From contig CALJLN010000045.1 in the NCBI GenBank assembly GCA_937982565.1, positions 1-64,000 on the forward strand: a DNA stretch of 64,000 bases, given 5' to 3'. Shown here one piece after another: positions 52,890 to 61,244 of this stretch; position 1 is the first letter of the stretch, and every line of letters begins with the position of its first letter. The position numbers and the translations under genes are program-made. Below the pieces are notes generated by a model. That model searched no databases. It was not told the origin of the DNA and was given only the letters and a program-made list of their open reading frames with translations. The stretch comes from UBA2421 sp002343075. GTDB taxonomy: Bacteria; Planctomycetota; Phycisphaerae; Tepidisphaerales; Tepidisphaeraceae.

Positions 52890-54521
52890 CTAGACGACCG
52901 CACCCGCGACCGGCTCGAGCTTCTCGCCTTTGTTTTCCTTCAGTTCGGTAATGAGCACATCGGTCGTTAGCGCAAGACCAATCGCCGAAGCCGCGTTTAG
53001 CAATGCGGTGCGGGCAACCTTAGTCGGGTCGATCACGCCCATCTTGAACATGTCGCCCCACTCTTCGGTGGCTGCGTTGTAGCCATAGGTTTCACTCTTG
53101 TTTTCCAGAATCTTGGCGACGACGACTTCGCCGTCCTCGCCGGCGTTATCGACGATCTGGCGGGCGGGGGCACGCAGGGCTTCGGCGATGATGTCGAAGC
53201 CGAGCTTTTCATCGCCTTTGACCTTACTCTTTCCCGCCTCAACAGCTTCAATTGCGCGGAGGAACGCAACCCCACCGCCGGGGACGATGCCTTCGAGGGC
53301 GGCAGCCTTTGTCGCGTGCAGGGCGTCGTCGATGAGGTCCTTGCGTTCCTTCATCTCGGTCTCCGTGTTCGCCCCAGCTTTCACCACCGCGACACCGCCG
53401 GTGAGCTTGGCGAGGCGTTCCTGGAGCTTTTCCCTGTCGTAGTCGCTGGTGGTCGAATCGATCTGTTTGCGAATCTGGTCGCAGCGGGCTTCGATTTCCT
53501 TCTTCTTGCCGGCACCTTCGACAATGAGTGTATTGTCTTTGTCTACGACGATGCGCTTGGCAGAACCAAGGTCGTCTAGCTCGACGCTTTCGAGCTTGAG
53601 TCCCAAATCTTCACTGATGAACTTGCCGCCGGTGACGGTGGCTAGATCGCCCATCATGGCCTTGCGGCGGTCGCCGAAGCCGGGGCACTTCACTGCGCAC
53701 ACCTTGAGCACGCCGCGGAGCTTGTTGACGACCAAGGCTGCGAGAGCTTCGCTCTCAACATCTTCAGCGATGATGAGCAACGGCCGACTGCCGCCGACGA
53801 TTTTGTTTAAGAGCGGGAGCAGCTCAGCGAGATTGCTGATCTTCTTTTCGTGCAGAAGTATGTACGCATCCTCCAGCACGGCCTCGAGCGTGGTCGGGTT
53901 GGTGAGGAAGTAGGGAGACAGGTAACCCTTATCAAACTGCATGCCCTCGGTGTATTCGAGAACGCTTTCAGTTCCCTTGCCCTCATCGACGGTGATCACA
54001 CCTTCCTTGCCGACTTTCTGCATGGCGTCGGCCATCAGCTTACCGATGAGCTCATCGCCGTTGGCGCTGATGGTCGCGACTTTCTTGTAGTCGTCATAAC
54101 CCTTCACCGGCTTGGATTGCGCAGTGATGGCGTCGGCGGCGACTTCGGCGGCTTTAAGGATGCCTCGTTGCACCTGAACCGGGTTCGCCGCGCCGCTGGT
54201 AACATACTTCAGGCCCTCGGTGTAGATTGCCTCGGCCAAAACTGTCGCCGTCGTCGTACCATCGCCGGCCACATCGCCGGTTTTGCTGGCGACCATGTTG
54301 ATGAGCTTCGCGCCCATATTCTCAAACGGCTGCGGCAGCTCGATTTCCTTGCTGACGGTCACGCCGTCTTTTGTGATGCGCGGGCTTCCCCAACTCTTGT
54401 GCAGCACCACGTTGCGCCCGCGGGGTCCGAGGGTTGCCTTGACGGCGCGAGCCAACTGCGACAAGCCAGCGGCGATTTCGCCACGGGCATCCACATCGAA
54501 TTTCATTTGTTTTGCGGCCAT
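52890..54521 (-). CDS. groEL: chaperonin GroEL, copy without a GGM tail
   Basis: A 543-residue Hsp60 with the family motifs LGPRGRNVVL, the nucleotide loop AGDGTTTATVLAEA, VESEALAALVVNK, the DDALHATKAAALEGIVPGGGVA block and TKVARTALLNAAS. The C-terminus ends EKLEPVAGAVV and lacks the flexible Gly-Gly-Met repeats of typical GroEL. A GGAG ribosome site is present. It lies downstream of groES on the same strand. It is a second, sequence-divergent copy that could serve a different set of clients or form mixed rings. Confidence 0.96.
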   Translation of the reverse strand: MAAKQMKFDVDARGEIAAGLSQLARAVKATLGPRGRNVVLHKSWGSPRITKDGVTVSKEIELPQPFENMGAKLINMVASKTGDVAGDGTTTATVLAEAIYTEGLKYVTSGAANPVQVQRGILKAAEVAADAITAQSKPVKGYDDYKKVATISANGDELIGKLMADAMQKVGKEGVITVDEGKGTESVLEYTEGMQFDKGYLSPYFLTNPTTLEAVLEDAYILLHEKKISNLAELLPLLNKIVGGSRPLLIIAEDVESEALAALVVNKLRGVLKVCAVKCPGFGDRRKAMMGDLATVTGGKFISEDLGLKLESVELDDLGSAKRIVVDKDNTLIVEGAGKKKEIEARCDQIRKQIDSTTSDYDREKLQERLAKLTGGVAVVKAGANTETEMKERKDLIDDALHATKAAALEGIVPGGGVAFLRAIEAVEAGKSKVKGDEKLGFDIIAEALRAPARQIVDNAGEDGEVVVAKILENKSETYGYNAATEEWGDMFKMGVIDPTKVARTALLNAASAIGLALTTDVLITELKENKGEKLEPVAGAVV

Positions 54522-54531
54522 AATTCACTCC

Positions 54532-54626
54532 GGTTGCTAGTTATTGGTTGCTTGTTTCGTACCGTTGCCAGGGCTGTCCGGCTGCCGCTGCTTTCACCAG
54601 CAACAAGCAACCAGCAACCAGCAACT
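54532..54626. repeat. imperfect inverted repeat of GGTTGCTGG units between groES and groEL
   Basis: The left arm 54533-54556 and the right arm 54602-54625 are complementary at 21 of 24 positions, with about 45 bases between. The units match the repeat at 42-77. In RNA this would form a long hairpin in the groES-groEL spacer, before the groEL ribosome site. Confidence 0.65.
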
Positions 54627-54913
54627 TATTCAAGAACGCCCAAAAGATCGCTTTCGCGCAGGATAACGAACTTCTGCCCGTCGATTTCCACGTCGGTTCC
54701 AGCGTACTTGCCATAGTAAACGACATCGCCAACGCGCACGCCGACCTCGGTGCGCTTACCATTGTCGTCAAGCTTGCCCGGTCCGACGGAAACGATTTTG
54801 CCTTTGGTGGGCTTTTCCTTTGCGGCATCGGGAAGATAAAGACCGCTCTTGGTCTTCTCTTCAGCTTCGGTCTGACGGACGACAACGCGGTCTGCTAGGG
54901 GTTTGAGTTTCAT
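54626..54913 (-). CDS. groES: co-chaperonin GroES
   Basis: A 95-residue GroES: MKLKPLADRVVVRQTEAEEK, the mobile loop KTKSGLYLPDAAKEKP, GKIVSVGPGKLDDNGK and DVVYYGKYAGTDVEIDGQKF. It caps the GroEL ring. AAGGATC lies before the ATG. It sits between the two groEL genes, 76 bp after the first and 104 bp before the second. Confidence 0.97.
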   Translation of the reverse strand: MKLKPLADRVVVRQTEAEEKTKSGLYLPDAAKEKPTKGKIVSVGPGKLDDNGKRTEVGVRVGDVVYYGKYAGTDVEIDGQKFVILRESDLLGVLE

Positions 54914-54989
54914 TTTATGATCCTTCGTTCTGCAATGATGAATTGTTTCATTGAATCAGGCGTCGGTTGCGAACACGGGCCTCCGGTGA

Positions 54990-56690
54990 CTACATCATGT
55001 CATCCATCCCCATGCCGCCCATGCCGCCCATTCCACCCATGCCGCCGCCCATACCTCCCATACCCCCCCCGCCGCCGTGGCCGTGGTCGTCGCCGGCACC
55101 GGCTTTCTTGGGCTTCTCTACGACGATGCAATCGGTGGTTAGCAGGAGGATCGCAACTTCAGCTGCATTTTGCAGGGCGGTGCGTTCGACCTTGGTTGGG
55201 GTGATGATGCCGGCTTTGAACATATCAACATAATCGCCGGTGAGTGCGTTGTAGCCTTCGGTATCTTTGCTTTCCAAGACTCTGCGGACAACCACGCTGC
55301 CGCTTACGCCTGCGTTTTCTGCTATCTGCTTTAAGGGAGCGAGAAGGGCCTGGCGGACGATTTTGCTGCCGGTGCTTTCATCACCTTCGAGCTTGAGATT
55401 GCCATTGCAAGCCCGGGTGGCCCGAACCATCGCCACGCCGCCACCGGCGACGACGCCTTCTTCCACTGCCGCGCGGGTGGCGTGCAGTGCGTCTTCGATG
55501 CGGCTCTTCTTTTCCTTCAGTTCTGCCTCGGTAGCGGCGCCGACATTGATTTGTGCGACACCGCCGGCGAGCTTGGCGAGGCGTTCCTGGAGCTTCTCGC
55601 GATCGTAATCGCTCGTGGTAGTCTCAATTTCCCTGCGGATTTGCTCGATTCGCGCCTGAATTGCCTTGGTTTCGCCTGCGCCCTCGATGATTGTCGTGTT
55701 GTCGTTGTCGATGGTCACTTTCTTCGCGGTGCCGAGTTGGTCAAGCTCGATTTTGTCAAGCTCGACGCCCAGGTCTTTCATCACCGCGGTGCCGCCGGTG
55801 AGTACGGCGATGTCTTCGAGCATGGCCTTGCGGCGATCGCCATAACCCGGTGCCTTGACCGCTGCCACGTTCAGGATCCCGCGCAGTTTGTTCACGACCA
55901 GTGTGGCCAGTGCTTCGCTCTCCACATCTTCGGCGATGATTAGGAGCGGTTTCTTTGCCTTCATGATCTTTTCGAGAAGTGGCACGAGCTTGTGCGCACT
56001 GCTGATCTTGTCTTCAAAAATCAGGATGAGGGGCTTTTCAAGTTCGCACACCAATTCGTCGGTGTCAGTGATAAAATTCGGGCTGAGATATCCCCGGTCG
56101 AACTGCATTCCCTCGACAACATCGATCTCGGTATTGAGGCTCTTGCCCTCTTCGACGGTAATCACGCCGTCCTTGCCGACTTTCATAAACGCATCGGCCA
56201 TCGTGGTGCCAATCTCGCGATCGTTGTTGGCACTGATTGCCGCGACATTGGCGATGTCATCTTTCTTGCTGACATCAATCTTGCGGCTCTGCTTCTCCAG
56301 GTCTTTCACAACCGCGACGACCGAAGCGCGAATGCCGCGAGCCAATGCCATTGCATCAGCGCCTGCGGTCAGGGCCTTGTAGCCTTCCTTGAAGATTGCT
56401 TCAGCCAGTACGGTGGCGGTGGTTGTTCCGTCGCCCGCGACGTCGGAGGTCTTGCTCGCGGCCTCTTTCACCAGCTTGGCACCAATGTTCTCAAACTTGT
56501 CCTTCAACTCGACTTCTTCTGCGACGGTCACGCCGTCCTTCGTGATGGTGGGCGCCCCCCAGCCCTTGTCGATAACCGCGTTGCGGCCCTTTGGCCCTAG
56601 AGTCGCCTTCACGGCGCGGGCTAGTTTGGTCACGCCCTCCAAGAGTGACTTTCGGGCATCGGCATCAAAGGTAATGAGCTTGGCGGCCAT
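54990..56690 (-). CDS. groEL: chaperonin GroEL, copy with GGM/His tail
   Basis: A 566-residue Hsp60 with LGPKGRNAVID, AGDGTTTATVLAEA, VVEGMQFDRGYLSPNFIT, VESEALATLVVNKLRG and EEGVVAGGGVAM. The C-terminal tail is GDDHGHGGGGGMGGMGGG and on, ending GMDDMM: the usual flexible tail, here very long and with two histidines. The ATG at 56690 follows AAGGAG. A longer in-frame reading upstream is rejected because it lacks family similarity. It leads the groEL-groES-groEL group. Confidence 0.97.
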   Translation of the reverse strand: MAAKLITFDADARKSLLEGVTKLARAVKATLGPKGRNAVIDKGWGAPTITKDGVTVAEEVELKDKFENIGAKLVKEAASKTSDVAGDGTTTATVLAEAIFKEGYKALTAGADAMALARGIRASVVAVVKDLEKQSRKIDVSKKDDIANVAAISANNDREIGTTMADAFMKVGKDGVITVEEGKSLNTEIDVVEGMQFDRGYLSPNFITDTDELVCELEKPLILIFEDKISSAHKLVPLLEKIMKAKKPLLIIAEDVESEALATLVVNKLRGILNVAAVKAPGYGDRRKAMLEDIAVLTGGTAVMKDLGVELDKIELDQLGTAKKVTIDNDNTTIIEGAGETKAIQARIEQIRREIETTTSDYDREKLQERLAKLAGGVAQINVGAATEAELKEKKSRIEDALHATRAAVEEGVVAGGGVAMVRATRACNGNLKLEGDESTGSKIVRQALLAPLKQIAENAGVSGSVVVRRVLESKDTEGYNALTGDYVDMFKAGIITPTKVERTALQNAAEVAILLLTTDCIVVEKPKKAGAGDDHGHGGGGGMGGMGGGMGGMGGMGGMGMDDMM

Positions 56691-56983
56691 TGATTGTATC
56701 TCCTTGTTTTGTCTGTAGTTATGTGATTTCTTTCCCCGGAGAGCAACCATGGGCTCCCTCCGACGGCGATGGCAAGGAAGCGAATACGGTGCCAGCACGC
56801 AACAGTTTGCTGCTGATTGGTTGTAAGTGATTGCCTTCAATATGGTTATGCAACTTATGTACACTGCTGCGGGCTGAGCAATCTTCAGTCTGGCGCCGTA
56901 ACCGGGTGTCATAATGACAGGCTTTACTTCTCCACTGCTCATCGTGGCAGACTTGGGCTGTGGGGGGTATTCTGAGAGCCATC
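56691..56983. other. 293-bp divergent spacer upstream of groEL
   Basis: No gene. AAGGAG for groEL is at its left end and TATTCT (56968-56973) lies ten bases before the mutarotase ATG at its right end. I looked for the CIRCE sequence TTAGCACTC-N9-GAGTGCTAA and did not find it, and no convincing sigma-32-type promoter is visible. Confidence 0.4.
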
Positions 56984-57868
56984 ATGACGATCCAAGCGTT
57001 GCAGGAGAGGTTTGGTGTGCCGGGAGTCACCTTTAAGGAAGGCCGAGGCGGTCTGCCGCTGATCGCCATTGAAAACGCGGCGGCGGTCGCGGAGATATAT
57101 CTGCTTGGGGCGACGCTGACGCATTTTCAGCGCCGGGGGCATGAGCCAGTGATTTTCGTCAGTTCTGAGGCGCTGTTTCAGGAAGGCAAAGCCATCCGGG
57201 GTGGGGTGCCCATCTGCTGGCCCTGGTTCGGACCCAAATGGGACGATCCCAAGGCGGGGCAGCACGGGTTGGTGCGCAACAAGCCGTGGCAGATGACATC
57301 GGCGATTGTGGTCGACTCCAAAACCACGCGGCTCCGGCTGGATAGTCAGGCGGGCGGGTTGAGCGTCGGCCTCGAAGTGGAGGTTGGCTTGAATCTCAAG
57401 CTATCGTTACAGACCAAGAACGGCTCGGACGCGCCGGCGAGGATTGAAGATGCCCTGCATACATATCTCTGTGTGGGCGACAGCCGTCAGGTAAGCATCG
57501 ATGGCCTGGCTGGTGCCACATACATCGATAAAGTGGCAGGCGGTGAGCGCAAACAGCAGCCGTCGGAAGCGATTCGGTTCACCGGCGAGACAGATCGCGT
57601 TTACCTTCACTCCGAATCCGTCTGCAAGCTGACGGATCCTGTGATGCGTCGATGCATCACTGTCTCCAAGCACGGCTCGCGATCGACCATCATCTGGAAC
57701 CCGTGGGTCGATAAGTCGAAATCGCTCGTTGATTTCGGTGATGAAGAGTGGCAGAAAATGTGTTGCATCGAAACCGCCAACGCCGCCGACAACCACCTGA
57801 TGCTTTCGCCTGGCCAGACGCATGCGACCGTGGCAGAGATTGCCTGCGACACTGTCGAAACCGCGTGA
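56984..57868 (+). CDS. D-hexose-6-phosphate mutarotase (YeaD-like)
   Basis: A 294-residue aldose-epimerase-fold protein: IENAAAVAEIYLLGATLTHF, IFVSSEALFQEGKAIRGGVPICWPWFGP, the catalytic-histidine-bearing segment HGLVRNKPW, and EDALHTYLCVGD. It interconverts the alpha and beta anomers of hexose 6-phosphates. It ends with a run through KSLVDFGDEEWQKMCCIETANA, the typical C-terminal block. The ATG at 56984 is preferred over an earlier in-frame start. Confidence 0.9.
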   Translation: MTIQALQERFGVPGVTFKEGRGGLPLIAIENAAAVAEIYLLGATLTHFQRRGHEPVIFVSSEALFQEGKAIRGGVPICWPWFGPKWDDPKAGQHGLVRNKPWQMTSAIVVDSKTTRLRLDSQAGGLSVGLEVEVGLNLKLSLQTKNGSDAPARIEDALHTYLCVGDSRQVSIDGLAGATYIDKVAGGERKQQPSEAIRFTGETDRVYLHSESVCKLTDPVMRRCITVSKHGSRSTIIWNPWVDKSKSLVDFGDEEWQKMCCIETANAADNHLMLSPGQTHATVAEIACDTVETA

Positions 57869-57940
57869 TTGGTTTAGGTTGCCGGGCAAAGCGGTCTGCG
57901 CAGCGATTCTTTCGGCAGATTCAACTGTACGTGAGGAACG

Positions 57941-58642
57941 ATGAACCAACCCGTAGCGATCATTACCGGCGCCGGCCGGGGAATCGGACGAGCGACCGCG
58001 GTCGAGCTGAGCGGTCGCGGGTATGCCGTCGTGCTGGTTTCACGAAATGAGACCGAACTAGCGGACGCAGCGACCCGCTGCGGCAAGTCGCTCATCGTCC
58101 CCGCGGACGTGACGAGCGATTCAGATGTCGAGCGGATAGTCGCGGAATCGATCAAACGTTTCGGCAGAATCGATGCCGTGGTCAATAACGCCGGCTACGC
58201 GCCGATGCTTTCGATCGAGCAGACCTCCATCGAAGAGTTTCGCAAGGTGCTCGACGCGAATCTTACGAGTGCATTTGCCATGAGCAGAGCGTGCTGGCCG
58301 ACATTTGTGAAGCAGGGGGGTGGCGTGATCGTCAATGTCTCATCTATGGCAGCGAAAGACCCTCGGCCAGGATTTGTTGCTTATGGCCCGGCCAAGGCTG
58401 GCGTGAACATTCTTGGGTTGACGCTGGCACGCGAAGGCGCGCCGCACGGCATTCGCGTACACACGATCGCGCCCGGTTCGACTGAGACAAAAATGTTTCG
58501 CGCCCTTCTCGATGAGACGGCATGGCCCAAAAGTAAGACCATGCCTCCTGAGGATGTGGCGGGGGTGATTGCGGCGTGCGTTGTGGGTGACTTGAAACAT
58601 ACCAGCGGCGAGACGATCTACTTGCGCAAGGAACCGGGGTAG
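57941..58642 (+). CDS. short-chain dehydrogenase/reductase
   Basis: A 233-residue SDR. The cofactor loop is TGAGRGIGRATA, then NNAGYAP, the catalytic serine in VSSMAAKDP and YGPAK in place of the YxxxK motif (Tyr and Lys kept), with a C-terminal TETKMF loop. It reduces or oxidises a carbonyl substrate with NAD(P)H; the substrate is unknown. AGGA lies before the ATG. Confidence 0.9.
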   Translation: MNQPVAIITGAGRGIGRATAVELSGRGYAVVLVSRNETELADAATRCGKSLIVPADVTSDSDVERIVAESIKRFGRIDAVVNNAGYAPMLSIEQTSIEEFRKVLDANLTSAFAMSRACWPTFVKQGGGVIVNVSSMAAKDPRPGFVAYGPAKAGVNILGLTLAREGAPHGIRVHTIAPGSTETKMFRALLDETAWPKSKTMPPEDVAGVIAACVVGDLKHTSGETIYLRKEPG

Positions 58643-58667
58643 CTCCGAGAGCCGTGCGCAAGCATAA

Positions 58668-58696
58668 AACCCACGGAAGAATTTCCTCCGTGGGTT
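58668..58696 (-). terminator. intrinsic terminator between convergent genes
   Basis: AACCCACGGA (58668-58677) pairs perfectly with TCCGTGGGTT (58687-58696), 9-nt loop. On the minus strand the stem is followed by TTTTAT, so it terminates the PEP-CTERM gene; it may also serve the SDR gene on the other strand. Confidence 0.8.
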
Positions 58697-58758
58697 CGGT
58701 GCAGATATTGCCGGGGTGTGGGTATGCCGGCAATACTGTGGGTACAGATCCAGCGACG

Positions 58759-59559
58759 TCAGGCGCGTCGTCGGCGGAGGGCAAGTAGTCCCGCGGTGCC
58801 GGCGAAAAGCCCCGCGGTTGCAGGTTCGGGCACGACGGTGAATGAGATACGAAACACGTCCGAGTTACCGGTGATCAAACCGCTGTCGAAGATGTATCCC
58901 GGTGCAGTTTGCAGGCCGTTGAAAGCATTGAGGTTGCTGAAGTTAAAGGTGACAGGGTTGTTCTCGTTCTCCCGCTGATCGTTCACTCCGCCGACGAGGA
59001 ATGCTGCATTTGCGGGGTTCTGCGTCTCGGAGCCCGCATCCCAGATTTGGCTGCCGCGTTGCAAGATGCTTGCAAGGACCAGATTACCGCTGCCGTCAAA
59101 CACCTCATACTGCTGGGGGTTGGCGTTGCCGATGAAGTGGTCATTACTCGGCACGACCATTGAGCCAAATGTGAAAAATCGATTCGAGGTATCGATCATG
59201 AAGGTCGCTGAGTTGGTTTGCCCGGGAAGAATCGGCCCGCCGGGGCCGGTGACCGTGCCGAGGTTGGCGTTCGGCTCGGCGGCCTGGAAAGCCGGAAACC
59301 AGTTTGCGCCTGATCCGCCTTCGGCGATCGTTACAATCGGAGCATCGGCAATCGTTGGAAAACCGAGCAAGAAAGCCACGGCGTTGTTGTCAAAGCTATC
59401 GAATGTGCCATTGCCAAAACCGAACCGTAACGGAGCAAACGAAATGCTGTTGGCTGGAGCCAGGTTCTCGACGGTGACTTGCACCGGCACGACCACCGCA
59501 GACGCACCCGTCGACAAACCCACGATGACGCCGACGGACAAAAATGCGAGCTTTTTCAT
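58759..59559 (-). CDS. spondin-domain-like PEP-CTERM protein
   Basis: A 266-residue secreted protein: signal peptide (1-21), then VQVTVENLAPANSISFAPLRFGF, similar to bacterial spondin-N domains, and a beta-rich body with FDGSGNLVLASILQRG and NFSNLNAFNGLQ. It ends VPEPATAGLFAGTAGLLALRRRRA, a PEP-CTERM anchor. GGAGG precedes the ATG. It is divergent from the sigma-factor gene, with two inverted repeats between them. The spondin assignment is tentative; the anchor is not. Confidence 0.75.
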   Translation of the reverse strand: MKKLAFLSVGVIVGLSTGASAVVVPVQVTVENLAPANSISFAPLRFGFGNGTFDSFDNNAVAFLLGFPTIADAPIVTIAEGGSGANWFPAFQAAEPNANLGTVTGPGGPILPGQTNSATFMIDTSNRFFTFGSMVVPSNDHFIGNANPQQYEVFDGSGNLVLASILQRGSQIWDAGSETQNPANAAFLVGGVNDQRENENNPVTFNFSNLNAFNGLQTAPGYIFDSGLITGNSDVFRISFTVVPEPATAGLFAGTAGLLALRRRRA

Positions 59560-59633
59560 GAAACCTCCATAGAGCAGAGAATCGCGCACGCCCCGGCCAC
59601 CGACATATCGGCGACGCAGAATCGGGCGTGCCG

Positions 59634-59666
59634 GGGAATAACACCAGTTGCAAAGGTGTTATTCCC
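59634..59666. promoter_or_regulatory. 12-bp perfect inverted repeat, candidate operator
   Basis: GGGAATAACACC, 9 bases, GGTGTTATTCCC. It lies between the divergent PEP-CTERM and sigma-factor genes. Symmetry and position suggest a DNA-binding site, or a terminator-like hairpin, but no regulator is identified. Confidence 0.45.
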
Positions 59667-59711
59667 TTGGAGTGCAGATTTCGGTGGTGAATTTGTCGTT
59701 GCGTCGAAATG

Positions 59712-59728
59712 AGCCGTACGATACGGCT
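59712..59728. promoter_or_regulatory. 7-bp inverted repeat at the sigma-factor start
   Basis: AGCCGTA-CGA-TACGGCT, ending three bases before the ATG at 59732 and covering a TACGAT box. It could be an operator or autoregulatory site overlapping the -10 region. Confidence 0.4.
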
Positions 59729-59731
59729 GCG

Positions 59732-60328
59732 ATGAGTGATTTGTCGAATGATCAGGCCATGCCTTGCGCTTCGTTTCGCGCACTTGCGTTGGCGCAGTTC
59801 GATTCTCTTTATCGCATGGCGTATCACCTAGCCGGGAACCGCACGCAGGCCGATGACCTCGTGCAGGAGACATTCTTGCGCGCCTTGAAAGCACAGTTGC
59901 AGTTCGAGCTTCGCCCGGCTGGCATTCGACCCTGGTTGTTTCAGATTTTGACCAACATTTGGCGAAACGACCGAAGGGCAAGATCGGTTGAATCGCTTGC
60001 GGGCGATGATGCCGCGAATCTACCCGCCGATGAAGAGATTGTGGGCTCGGTTGCCAAGCTCGCCGACTTGGATTGGGATTTGGTGGACGGAGACCTGAAA
60101 CAATCAGTGCACGACTTGCCCGACCCGCTCCGGGAGTGCTTTTTGCTTTTTGCGATCGAACAGATGAAGTACCGCGAGATTGCCGAAGTCCTGGAGCTTC
60201 CAATTGGAACGGTGATGAGTCGGCTGGCTCGAGCACGCAAGCAGCTTGTGGTAGCGCTGACAGCAAGCACGTCGCTTCCACGTGCTCACGCTCGTGCGCC
60301 GCTGCAAACGGGGGAGGTGGACGCGTGA
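59732..60328 (+). CDS. ECF-type RNA polymerase sigma factor
   Basis: A 198-residue sigma-70-family protein of ECF architecture. Region 2 is YRMAYHLAGNRTQADDLVQETFLRALK (about 29-55) with PWLFQILTNIWRNDRR, and region 4 is LPDPLRECFLLFAIEQMKYREIAEVLELPIGTVMSRLARARK, a helix-turn-helix. It should be held by the membrane anti-sigma encoded next. The ATG at 59732 sits inside the start-site palindrome. Confidence 0.9.
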   Translation: MSDLSNDQAMPCASFRALALAQFDSLYRMAYHLAGNRTQADDLVQETFLRALKAQLQFELRPAGIRPWLFQILTNIWRNDRRARSVESLAGDDAANLPADEEIVGSVAKLADLDWDLVDGDLKQSVHDLPDPLRECFLLFAIEQMKYREIAEVLELPIGTVMSRLARARKQLVVALTASTSLPRAHARAPLQTGEVDA

Positions 60329-61206
60329 GTAGGCCGGTTTCCAAGCTGGAACTGATCGCATTTGCCGACGGCGAACTGTCGCCGGCGCGTGCTGCCGAAG
60401 TTGAGGCGTTTCTTTCGACCAACCCCAGTTTGAGGGCGGAAATCGATTCGCTGCGGACACTCCGATCGCAAGCTGCACGCACACTACGCGCCGAGCCACA
60501 GAACCCACTGCTTCGGCAGCGGGTCGAAGCGTTGTTTGACGAGCCGGCGACCTCTCAACCCCCGACGGCACACCTCGTGCTTCCTCTAGCGAAGCGACGG
60601 TGGTGGGCATCACCCAAGCTCGCGATTGCAGCGGCAGTCATGATCTCGCTCGGGGTTGCTTCGTGGGTCATTCTTGCTCCCGAGGGTGAATCCGGCGTGG
60701 CGCAAGGCGACCGCGGCGAACTACTGATCGAGTTTCGGGACGGCAGGCCACCGGATGGTATGCCGGCGAGCATGATCCTGGTGGCGGTGCGCAAACACCT
60801 GACTTGCCAGCAAATGTCGGACCATTTCTACGATAGCCGCTTTCCTCGTGTTCTGGCGGAACTCGCGACACCCGCGGCGGCATTTCTTGGCGCGGATCCG
60901 TCGCTGCCCGACCTGTCGACCATCGGCTACCACTTCGCTGGTGCCGGGGGTTGTCGCATCACCGGCGGAGAGACGCTGCATGCGCTTTATCGATCAGATT
61001 CTCCGGCGAGCGAGGGAATCAGCGTTTTTGTGCAGCCATTCAAGGGGCAAGTGAGTTTTGAGGCGGGCCAGATCCTTGTGCTCGCAGGGCCGACCAGCAA
61101 GCACCAGATGCTCGCTTGGCGCACTGAATCCCTTCTGTTTTACGTCGTCGGTGATGAATTGGCGGCAACGGAACGAACTGCGGAGCTAATGGGTCAGCGG
61201 CTTTAA
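60325..61206 (+). CDS. membrane anti-sigma factor
   Basis: A 293-residue protein. GTG start overlaps the sigma gene stop (GTGA). The N-terminus is a short anti-sigma-like region (SKLELIAFADGELSPARAAEVEAFL, then LRAEIDSLRTLR). One membrane helix (LAIAAAVMISLGVASWVIL, about 92-111) follows, and about 180 residues outside form a soluble domain with repeated Gly/Pro and ELLIEFRDGRPPDG. It is predicted to release the sigma factor upon an envelope signal. Confidence 0.78.
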   Translation: MSRPVSKLELIAFADGELSPARAAEVEAFLSTNPSLRAEIDSLRTLRSQAARTLRAEPQNPLLRQRVEALFDEPATSQPPTAHLVLPLAKRRWWASPKLAIAAAVMISLGVASWVILAPEGESGVAQGDRGELLIEFRDGRPPDGMPASMILVAVRKHLTCQQMSDHFYDSRFPRVLAELATPAAAFLGADPSLPDLSTIGYHFAGAGGCRITGGETLHALYRSDSPASEGISVFVQPFKGQVSFEAGQILVLAGPTSKHQMLAWRTESLLFYVVGDELAATERTAELMGQRL

Positions 61207-61208
61207 GG

Positions 61209-61237
61209 TTGAACTAGCCAAAGGGACGGCGTACAAC
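61209..61237 (+). promoter_or_regulatory. promoter of YhaM-like gene (leaderless)
   Basis: TTGAAC (61209-61214), 17-base spacer, TACAAC (61232-61237), then seven bases to the ATG at 61245. Both boxes are well placed; the message would begin at or near the ATG. Confidence 0.5.
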
Positions 61238-61244
61238 GTCCTGG

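Noticed and set aside
56691..56942. 84-codon N-terminal extension of the groEL copy at 54990
   Set aside because: GroEL starts at MAAKLITFDADARK with AAGGAG just upstream; the extension lacks similarity to any GroEL and would cover the promoter region.
56691..56983. CIRCE/HrcA operator before groEL
   Set aside because: I looked for TTAGCACTC-N9-GAGTGCTAA and close variants on both strands and found none.
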